A stretch of DNA of 33,980 nucleotides from Marine group II euryarchaeote REDSEA-S42_B7 (lineage in GTDB: Archaea > Thermoplasmatota > Poseidoniia > Poseidoniales > Thalassarchaeaceae), in NCBI GenBank assembly GCA_001629255.1, contig LURZ01000018.1:1-33980 (forward strand). Direction: 5' to 3'. Of the stretch, positions 27,548 through 33,980 are shown piece by piece. The position numbers were made by a program, and so were the translations under genes. The first letter of the stretch is position 1. Each line of letters begins with the position of its first letter. A model generated the notes under the pieces. That model saw only the letters and a program-made list of their open reading frames with translations. It was not told the DNA's origin and did no database searches.

Positions 27548-27832
27548 GTGTCTGTGATACTAGATCTAGTTTGCTGCTTGTCCGATTTTCTTTTCTTCGG
27601 TGGCGGTGCAGGTGCATTGTCTTCGAAAAGATCTGACTCGCCTGTCTCCTTCGATAATTCCCAGACTGTGAAACATAGAAGTCAGAAGTGCCAATTCGCT
27701 GCTTGTCGTTCCCTGACGTTTAGAACGACTGATTACTGTTGGAAGCATCAGGATGGAAAGCCCCACGAGTCCGATGGTCCTTGGAAACCGGATTCTGAGG
27801 ATTCTTTCTGGTGGGAGGACAAGGAAGAGTGA
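27548..27832 (+). CDS. Small protein with N-terminal hydrophobic segment and C-X4-C-X10-C-X2-H motif
   Basis: 'SQKCQFAACRSLTFRTTDYCWKHQDGKP'; GTG start; acidic/aromatic tail 'DSEDSFWWEDKEE'. Confidence 0.5.
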   Translation: MSVILDLVCCLSDFLFFGGGAGALSSKRSDSPVSFDNSQTVKHRSQKCQFAACRSLTFRTTDYCWKHQDGKPHESDGPWKPDSEDSFWWEDKEE

Positions 27833-27841
27833 CTTACGAGA

Positions 27842-28033
27842 TCACTTTATTCCGCCCTTCTCATAGCGCCGAGTCCATTTGAGCCTCCTTGCATTCCTCT
27901 TGAGCTTGAGCATGTTCTTCCTGGACTTGCTGTCCCTGAACCAGTAGACAGAGCCGTCCCTCTTGACGTACATCATTCCTGTCCCGGGCTCTATCTCCTC
28001 GTTTGTGAAGCTGCAAATTCTCTGCTCTGGCAC
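27842..28033 (-). CDS. rpl24e: 50S ribosomal protein L24e
   Basis: 'CSFTNEEIEPGTGMMYVKRDGSVYWFRDSKSRKNMLKLKRNARRLKWTRRY'. Confidence 0.96.
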   Translation of the reverse strand: MPEQRICSFTNEEIEPGTGMMYVKRDGSVYWFRDSKSRKNMLKLKRNARRLKWTRRYEKGGIK

Positions 28034-28037
28034 AAAA

Positions 28038-28280
28038 TCACCTCGAACCTATCCTTCGGGCTTCTCTCCCGGTATCTCTGAGCATCAGGATATCTCCGCC
28101 CTCTCCTGTTACTGGATCTGGTCCCCTAACAGGGCCAAGCACATTCCTGGTGATGATTCGACCGACGTCTCGAGGATTGTCAGAATCGAGAACGCGCACC
28201 TTGACTTGCATAGCCTCGCCAGTGAGCCCTGTTCTGCCCACTATCTCAACAACTTCAGCAGGCCATGCCTCTGTTGCCAT
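28038..28280 (-). CDS. rps28e: 30S ribosomal protein S28e
   Basis: '[70 protein letters not shown]'. Confidence 0.96.
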   Translation of the reverse strand: MATEAWPAEVVEIVGRTGLTGEAMQVKVRVLDSDNPRDVGRIITRNVLGPVRGPDPVTGEGGDILMLRDTGREARRIGSR

Positions 28281-28297
28281 ACATCAAACCTCCAAAA

Positions 28298-28678
28298 TCA
28301 CGACGATAGCGTCTCGAAGTGAGACTTGACCTCGTTGAATCGATCCATCCCGTCCTTCTCCACTTGCATCACCGCAATCGCCGCTGTCCTGGTGCCTGTG
28401 CTCATCCCCGCAGCCTCTGCCAGGTATGCCTGGTCCTCCACGTAGATGAAAGGAATCTCCTTCTCTTTGCAAATCATCGGAATATGGGCCAGAAGCTCAC
28501 CTGGGTTGACATTCTCCGCCATCACTACCATCTGCGCCGTTCCTCTCTCTGCAGATTTGGTGACCTCATTGGCACCCTTCTTTAGGCGCCCCTTGCCATC
28601 CTTTCCCAGGCTCTTGACCATCTCGTAAACTTGCTCTTGTACGTCTTGGGGTGTTTCGAAAACAATATGCACACTCAT
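28298..28678 (-). CDS. rpl7ae: 50S ribosomal protein L7Ae
   Basis: 'GRLKKGANEVTKSAERGTAQMVVMAENVNPGELLAHIPMICKEKEIPFIYVEDQAYLAEAAG'; ATG 28678 (MSVHIVFETP) preferred over ORF-track 28762. Confidence 0.96.
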   Translation of the reverse strand: MSVHIVFETPQDVQEQVYEMVKSLGKDGKGRLKKGANEVTKSAERGTAQMVVMAENVNPGELLAHIPMICKEKEIPFIYVEDQAYLAEAAGMSTGTRTAAIAVMQVEKDGMDRFNEVKSHFETLSS

Positions 28679-28748
28679 TGGAACATCTCCTCGTGTTGGT
28701 AAGCCGCCGCACGGCATGACCGATATAAACGCAGCGTATTCCATCCAG

Positions 28749-29753
28749 TCAGCCGTTATCAAGCGCTCTGCTCATCATGGCACTTAATCCCCTGGCTAAT
28801 GCCGGAGCCGCAGAAACACTAGCCCTTGGATTTGGAAGAGAATCAGTAGTGTATACTCCATCAACGTGATTGGCGAGACGAGATAGTGCCCCGCCTGTGA
28901 ATAGTCCATGAGTACAGGCAGCATGGACCTCAACAGCCCCCTGTCTTCTAAGAGCATCACTGGCCCTACAGATGGTACCACCAGTACTAATCATGTCATC
29001 GACGATGGCTACCACCTTGCCTGAGACATCAAGATCCTTCGGGGTATGCTCTATCGTATGCGCGTCTATCCGCTTCTTTTCCAGGTATGAGAAGTCACAA
29101 CCAATTAACTCAGCAACTTCGGTGGCTCTTGAGATTGCACCCTTGTCTGGGCTCAGAATGAAATCAGGAGACACTTCTCTACGTAGGCTCTCTGCTATCT
29201 CTGGCATAGAACTCACAAACTCAATATCAGCCTCCATGTCTCCAAGTACTTCTGGTGCATGAAGATCCAGAATTACAACGCCATCACATAGTTCCGATAG
29301 CAAATCAGCGACTAGTTTGGCAGAAACTGACTCTCCGAAACCGAACCTCTTGTCCTGCCTAGCGTATCCATAGTACGGAATGGCGAGGAAAATACCCGGA
29401 CCAACATCGTGTGTTTCACCCTCCCAATCTCCCTTCAAACTGGAAAGATCGCCCTTCCTAACATCTCTGAGAGCACCAAGTAAGAACAGAGTTTGCATAA
29501 TGCCTGAATCAGGGAATGTATTTGAAACAAGAACCACACTCTCCGATCTAACTGAATCTATTGATTCGGGAGGAATCCTCACGTAGGCCTCACCATCGGG
29601 GAATCTTCTACTTTCTAGTGCAACATATTGCGTGTCAAGAATAACTGCAAGTCCAGAGGCGATATCTACCCCTGAGGCCCCGCTCAGAACTGGCATTTGA
29701 ACGCAGGGACAGGCGGGTCCTTCATGATGCTTCTTGTCGTGCTGATGGCCCAA
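28749..29753 (-). CDS. prs: Ribose-phosphate pyrophosphokinase
   Basis: 'RRFPDGEAYVRIP', 'YYGYARQDKRFGFGESVSAKLVADLL', 'VVAIVDDMISTGGTICRASDALRRQGAVEVHAACTHGLFTG'. Confidence 0.94.
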   Translation of the reverse strand: MGHQHDKKHHEGPACPCVQMPVLSGASGVDIASGLAVILDTQYVALESRRFPDGEAYVRIPPESIDSVRSESVVLVSNTFPDSGIMQTLFLLGALRDVRKGDLSSLKGDWEGETHDVGPGIFLAIPYYGYARQDKRFGFGESVSAKLVADLLSELCDGVVILDLHAPEVLGDMEADIEFVSSMPEIAESLRREVSPDFILSPDKGAISRATEVAELIGCDFSYLEKKRIDAHTIEHTPKDLDVSGKVVAIVDDMISTGGTICRASDALRRQGAVEVHAACTHGLFTGGALSRLANHVDGVYTTDSLPNPRASVSAAPALARGLSAMMSRALDNG

Positions 29754-29766
29754 TTTTTGTCTTTAT

Positions 29767-29844
29767 TGGTGGGCACGACAGGATTTGAACCTGTGACCTC
29801 CCGGTTATCAGCCGGGTGCTCCAGCCAAACTAAGCTACGCGCCC
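29767..29844 (-). tRNA. tRNA-Ile (anticodon GAU), CCA encoded
   Basis: Reverse complement GGGCGCGTAGCTTAG...CCCGG-CTGATAA-CCGGG...CAGG-TTCAAAT-CCTG...CGTGCCCACCA. Confidence 0.96.
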
Positions 29845-29896
29845 TTGAGCGTCACGTGCACATGGGATTGTGATTTGAAGGCTACTCAAGGAAAAA

Positions 29897-30484
29897 TCAC
29901 TCTTCCTCGTAATCCTCAAAGTTCAACTTCATGTAACTAGGTAGCGTAATCAGTCTCGAAAAGGTACACTTCAGGATGACTTCATCCAGTCGGGAAGTAG
30001 TCTTTGCCAGTTGTCCGCAGGGTACCGCTATAGTCTCTGGAAGGCCGTGTCTGGCCCTCACCATGAAATGCGGTTTGACTAACAGGCCCTTGTAGGTCCT
30101 CTTGATTTTGATTAACTCAACTACGTTACCAATATCCATTCCATCATTGTCAAGTACGGCCCTGTCGAGAAGCTCATCAGGAGCATACAGATCTTCTTGA
30201 ATTCTGACCGTATTTCTCCATCTTCTCTGTAACTCTCTCATAGACTTTGATAGTTTGATACCGCCATCGGGCCTGATGCTGTGCACCAACTCCTTTGCCA
30301 GTGGTGCCAGATCTGCTGGCTTTCTCATAAATTCACTAGCAACCTCTCCCTCGACCTTAAGTCTCAGAGACTTGACAAACTCATCTCTGGGGTGGAATCT
30401 CTCTCCAACTACCACTCCAACATGCTTGTCTCCAACGTATACGTCTCTGTGTATCATTTCCTGTATTTCGTAATCCTCAACCAT
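29897..30484 (-). CDS. Tandem PRC-barrel-like domain protein, function unknown
   Basis: 195 aa; 'IQEMIHRDVYVGDKHVGVVVG' and 'DRAVLDNDGMDIGNVVELI...LLVKPHFMVRARHGLPETIAVPCGQLA' look like two PRC-barrel beta units. Confidence 0.45.
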   Translation of the reverse strand: MVEDYEIQEMIHRDVYVGDKHVGVVVGERFHPRDEFVKSLRLKVEGEVASEFMRKPADLAPLAKELVHSIRPDGGIKLSKSMRELQRRWRNTVRIQEDLYAPDELLDRAVLDNDGMDIGNVVELIKIKRTYKGLLVKPHFMVRARHGLPETIAVPCGQLAKTTSRLDEVILKCTFSRLITLPSYMKLNFEDYEEE

Positions 30485-30572
30485 TGTTTTCCCTCAGGGA
30501 AGGAGCGCATCCCCCTTGCCTCTCCTGAACTCCAGAGGCCGGAGTGGCACTTATAATATTCGCAAATCAAGA

Positions 30573-30658
30573 CTGATAATCCAATTGAAAAATTTAGATA
30601 ATAATAAAAAAAGCAATTGAAAAATTAATTTACGTTTGATTTTTTTAGTGATTATCAG
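30573..30658. promoter_or_regulatory. AT-rich divergent intergenic region with nested direct and inverted repeats
   Basis: Direct repeat CAATTGAAAAATT at 30582-30594 and 30614-30626; flanking inverted repeat CTGATAAT (30573-30580)/ATTATCAG (30651-30658), between genes starting 30484(-) and 30725(+). Confidence 0.5.
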
Positions 30659-30724
30659 AAAAGATGGTTAATTCCTTTTCCATAAATTTCTGATGTCTAA
30701 TCTGAGCAACTTCGGAGAAGATTG

Positions 30725-32254
30725 ATGTGTGTCCTCTCCTGCCACATAGTGATGGTGGGAAGCCTCCAAGCATTGTACGAAATCCGATCTTCTACGGGTA
30801 AAGCTGAGACAGATGGTCTTCCTGACTCAACAATCTCTGAGTTTCTACAGATTGACCCCTCTCTAAGTAGGGCGATTGAGGAGGCCTCTGTCAATTTTCA
30901 AAGTCTAATCAATGAAATGGGAGAAAATTTACTTTCCATGAACGAGGGCGAATTATCTTCTCTTCTCCAATCGGACTACGTAAATTTCTACTCTGCTCCA
31001 ACAGTTAATCCGTACGTGGCAATATCGGCAAGAGGTCCTTGGATTATTACCTCTCATGGAGCTGTAATTCATGATAATGGAGGATATGGGATGCTCGGGA
31101 TGGGACATGGCCCAGATGACGTGATTCGTTCAATGCAGCAGAATTGGGTCATGGCAAATGTCATGACTCCCTCATTTAGTCAAAAGAGACTTTCTGACAG
31201 ACTCAAGAAGGAAGTTGGCCACACAAGGGGAAATTGTCCGTTTTCCAAGTTCGTCTGTCTGAATAGTGGGTCAGAATCGATGACTATCTCTATGAGAATA
31301 GCGGACGCAAACACCCTCACACTTACTGGGAAGGGAGGGATTCACGAAGGAAAACCAACAAAGATGCTGGCTCTGGTAGAGGCATTCCACGGGAGAACCC
31401 ACAGACCGGCTCAGATTTCTGACTCATGTAGTGGGAAATACGAGAAGAATCTAGCCTCTTTCAGAGAAAGGGATAATGTGATATTCGTGCCTAACAATGA
31501 TTTGGGCTCTCTAAGACAGGCCTTTGAAAGAGCGGAAGAAGAGGGCTTCTTCATCGAACTAATGGCTATGGAGCCAGTGATGGGCGAAGGAAATCCCGGA
31601 CTATGCGTAACTAGAGAGTTCTACGATTTGGCGAGATCTCTATGCACACAACATGGAAGCATGCTCATAGTCGACTCAATTCAAGCGGGATTGAGAGGAC
31701 AAGGATGCTTGAGTATTGTTGATTATGAGGGATTCCAGGACTGTCTTGTACCGGATATGGAGACTTGGTCCAAGGCTCTGAATGCAGGCCAGTACCCACT
31801 ATCTGTTGTGGGGCTCTCGGACAGGGCGGCTGAGTTGTACGTGGTAGGAATCTATGGTAATACAATGACCACGAATCCAAGAGCCTTGGAGACTGCAATT
31901 TCTACTTTAGATAGAGTCACTCCTGAGCTAAGAAAGAACATAAAGGATAGGGGAGACGAATTCGTTTCTAAACTCAGAAATCTATCACAAGAACTACCGG
32001 GGACAATCACTGAAGTTCAGGGGACTGGGCTGTTGCTTTGCGCTGAACTAGATCCGCAGAAGCTTCCAGTAGTCGGTTTTGGCTGTGTAGAGGAATGGTG
32101 TAGGAAGAACGGACTCGGGGTCATTCATGGAGGTCAGAATGCTCTGAGGTTCACTCCTCACTTTGCAATTACAACCGAGGAGATAGATATGATAATTGGA
32201 ATCCTGAGGGACGCCCTCCTTGCATTCACCTCCAAGTCTATTGAGGCAAACTAA
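30725..32254 (+). CDS. Class III PLP-dependent aminotransferase
   Basis: 'FVCLNSGSESMTISMRIADANT', 'EAFHGRTHRPAQ', 'MAMEPVMGEGNPGLCVTREFYDLARSLC', 'LIVDSIQAGLRGQG', 'PDMETWSKALNAGQYPLSVV'. Confidence 0.88.
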   Translation: MCVLSCHIVMVGSLQALYEIRSSTGKAETDGLPDSTISEFLQIDPSLSRAIEEASVNFQSLINEMGENLLSMNEGELSSLLQSDYVNFYSAPTVNPYVAISARGPWIITSHGAVIHDNGGYGMLGMGHGPDDVIRSMQQNWVMANVMTPSFSQKRLSDRLKKEVGHTRGNCPFSKFVCLNSGSESMTISMRIADANTLTLTGKGGIHEGKPTKMLALVEAFHGRTHRPAQISDSCSGKYEKNLASFRERDNVIFVPNNDLGSLRQAFERAEEEGFFIELMAMEPVMGEGNPGLCVTREFYDLARSLCTQHGSMLIVDSIQAGLRGQGCLSIVDYEGFQDCLVPDMETWSKALNAGQYPLSVVGLSDRAAELYVVGIYGNTMTTNPRALETAISTLDRVTPELRKNIKDRGDEFVSKLRNLSQELPGTITEVQGTGLLLCAELDPQKLPVVGFGCVEEWCRKNGLGVIHGGQNALRFTPHFAITTEEIDMIIGILRDALLAFTSKSIEAN

Positions 32255-32267
32255 TTGATGCGTTATC

Positions 32268-32939
32268 ATGCTCAGCAACGTGCATGTTTTCGGAAAATTG
32301 GACGGTCTTAGGGAAGCACTGGAAGAGAGGCTGCAAAGAGCAGGAGCCTCGATAGTGGAAGATCCATCTGACTCTGAACTGGTTGTAGGAATTGATCAAC
32401 AAGAGGATTGCGATATTGCGATTATTCCTATGGGCTCAAACCCTCCGAAATCAACGATTGTTCTAGAGCTGAAGGATGTAGTCATTCCGAATGGTGGGAG
32501 GAACTGGGGAAACGAGATAATGATAGATTGGATACGGCAAATTAAGGGTGGAGGAGAACCAAAAACCGAACCTAGGGATAGGTTCTGGGTCAATGTCAGG
32601 GATGTAACTGACGCAATTTCCTGTTTATGCATGAACGAGAAGGAATCCAATCTATCCGGGAACTTCAGAATGTGCGGTAGAAGGGCATGGTCATCGGAGC
32701 ACGTTATCGACGAGATAAGAATCCTCTGGGAACGTTACAACAATGCAATCAATCACTCCCACACCATCGAGTCTCTATCCGAAGTCCCCAGTCCTGTGAG
32801 AGGGATTTATTCCGAAAGATCCGAATCTGTAGACCTAGGTAGCATCCATCGAGCTCTGATTGGAATAGGGGGCGAGGGTTGGCATCCTATGGTACCATTG
32901 AGAGTCTCAATAATGGAAATGATTGCCCATACCGATTAG
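32268..32939 (+). CDS. Short, degenerate SDR/epimerase-like protein
   Basis: C-terminal half 'FWVNVRDVTDAISCLCMNEKESNLSGNFRMCGRRAWSSEHVIDEIR...GEGWHPMVPLRVSIMEMIAHT' resembles epimerase substrate domain; no GxxGxxG or YxxxK seen. Confidence 0.5.
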   Translation: MLSNVHVFGKLDGLREALEERLQRAGASIVEDPSDSELVVGIDQQEDCDIAIIPMGSNPPKSTIVLELKDVVIPNGGRNWGNEIMIDWIRQIKGGGEPKTEPRDRFWVNVRDVTDAISCLCMNEKESNLSGNFRMCGRRAWSSEHVIDEIRILWERYNNAINHSHTIESLSEVPSPVRGIYSERSESVDLGSIHRALIGIGGEGWHPMVPLRVSIMEMIAHTD

Positions 32940-33118
32940 CGAGAATTCTTGTCTCCCTGAACCTTAACTCTAACATCCTGAGCAAGGTTCTTGCAGGTTT
33001 GCATCACTTTCCTAACTCTGGTTCCAGCAGCATTGTTCCCAGAGTCGTGCTTCTCAGCATCTGCAATAGCTTCCGTCAATTCATTTATCATGTCCTGAAT
33101 CATTTCTCTGACTGTCAT
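32936..33118 (-). CDS. Hc1-like (histone H1-like) small protein
   Basis: 60 aa 'MTVREMIQDMINELTEAIADAEKHDSGNNAAGTRVRKVMQTCKNLAQDVRVKVQGDKNSR'; ATG 33118 avoids overlap with the next gene. Confidence 0.6.
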   Translation of the reverse strand: MTVREMIQDMINELTEAIADAEKHDSGNNAAGTRVRKVMQTCKNLAQDVRVKVQGDKNSR

Positions 33119-33167
33119 ACCCCAAACCGGAAAATGTGAACTAATAGCCGTTTCTACGGCACATATC

Positions 33168-33980
33168 TCACTTCCCAGCAAATAAGTCAGAACCGAGGAT
33201 GGGAAGAATCAGGCTTGCTTCGCCCTCAACGACTATCTGGTCGGCATTGGGGCGAATCTTGCCCCATGAAATAGCCTCCTTCAGTCTAGCCCCAGAGAGG
33301 GAACCGTCGAACTCTGGGGCGGTTGTGATCGAAACTGCTGAATCCATGCCTGCCTCTTGTCTGAACTGGTTCCACCAGATCACGTGATGCTTGGAAATCC
33401 CCCCTCCTACCATCAGACCATGGCTTTCGTCTGCCGTCCAAATCAAGTCGGAGAGAATCTGTTCGTCTGCTAGCACATCAATCATGAAATCCGGGCTCTT
33501 TTGTCTATGCATGAATAATTGCGAACCTATCGAGCCATCGGTAATTCCTGGAATAACCATCGGGATCCTATTCTTAGCAACCCAGTAAAGAAGAGAACTA
33601 GGGTCATCAATCCTGTCACCTATCGCCCAACATAGTTCCACTGAACCAAAGCCTCTCCACGGGTTTGAATCGTCTATAGACTTCCTCTCATCCTCAATTT
33701 CTTCCAGCCAAGGTAGCAGGACTCTCTCCAAAATCTCGCCGTAGCACTCATTTGGAATCACCACATTGCCAAGCCTGTTCAGCCCCTCCTCAGCCAAGGC
33801 AACGTCATCTAGACTGAAGTCTCCATGGAAGTAACTCCTGTATACTCTGGCTATGTCATGATCTAGGGTTCCACATGTGGTTATGACTACGTTGTATGCT
33901 CTCCTCTTCAGTGCCTCAATGAAGAAACCTCTGGTTCCTGTAGCGCATAGACAGGCGGGGAATGATAGCCAGTTGAGGAC
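33168..33980 (-). CDS. dys: Deoxyhypusine synthase, 5' end beyond window
   Basis: Open through window edge (VLNWLSFPACLCATGTRGFFIEALKRRAYNVVITTCGTLDHDIARVYRSYFHGDFSLDDVALAEEGLNRLGN...); 'NRIPMVIPGITDGSIGSQLF', 'GGGISKHHVIWWNQF', 'GARLKEAISWGKIRPNA' with catalytic Lys. Confidence 0.94.
   Translation of the reverse strand, partial: VLNWLSFPACLCATGTRGFFIEALKRRAYNVVITTCGTLDHDIARVYRSYFHGDFSLDDVALAEEGLNRLGNVVIPNECYGEILERVLLPWLEEIEDERKSIDDSNPWRGFGSVELCWAIGDRIDDPSSLLYWVAKNRIPMVIPGITDGSIGSQLFMHRQKSPDFMIDVLADEQILSDLIWTADESHGLMVGGGISKHHVIWWNQFRQEAGMDSAVSITTAPEFDGSLSGARLKEAISWGKIRPNADQIVVEGEASLILPILGSDLFAGK

Noticed and set aside
33119-33181. N-terminal extension of the Hc1-like ORF (MLGSEICAVETAISSHFPVWG)
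   Set aside because: It would overlap the deoxyhypusine synthase 3' end, and the residues do not fit the family; internal ATG at 33118 is more likely.
1-33980. CRISPR array or cas genes, transposases, prophage modules
   Set aside because: No regularly spaced repeats and no nuclease, integrase, transposase or phage structural proteins recognised in the translations.

Overview
This 33,980-bp window is densely coded and archaeal, with no prophage, transposase, CRISPR array or rRNA visible. Gene content (S8e, SRP19, family B DNA polymerase, EF-1A, S10, aIF5B, L24e, S28e, L7Ae, deoxyhypusine synthase) points to a euryarchaeote. Marine Group II/Poseidoniales-like is plausible because of the lipoproteins, a PGF-CTERM-like protein and a bacterial/eukaryote-like metabolic complement, but that is inference. 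Two tRNAs (Leu-CAA on +, Ile-GAU on -) are readable, both with encoded CCA. Most interesting observations: (1) an iodotyrosine-deiodinase-like nitroreductase retaining the Glu/Tyr/Lys substrate-binding triad, ATGA-coupled to a PGF-CTERM-like surface protein; (2) a 60-aa protein resembling the chlamydial/Bacteroidetes Hc1 histone-H1-like family; (3) a probable divergent GINS subunit with an acidic linker; (4) a ParA/Soj protein whose P-loop Lys is replaced by Arg, convergent with a long coiled-coil protein; (5) interruption of the conserved L7Ae-S28e-L24e-ndk-aIF5B operon by two opposite-strand genes; (6) an AT-rich divergent intergenic region with nested direct and inverted repeats; (7) two SDR/epimerase-like proteins that appear to lack catalytic residues. 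No clear defence system or mobile element was found. Family calls come from reading the translations and from memory; no searches were run.
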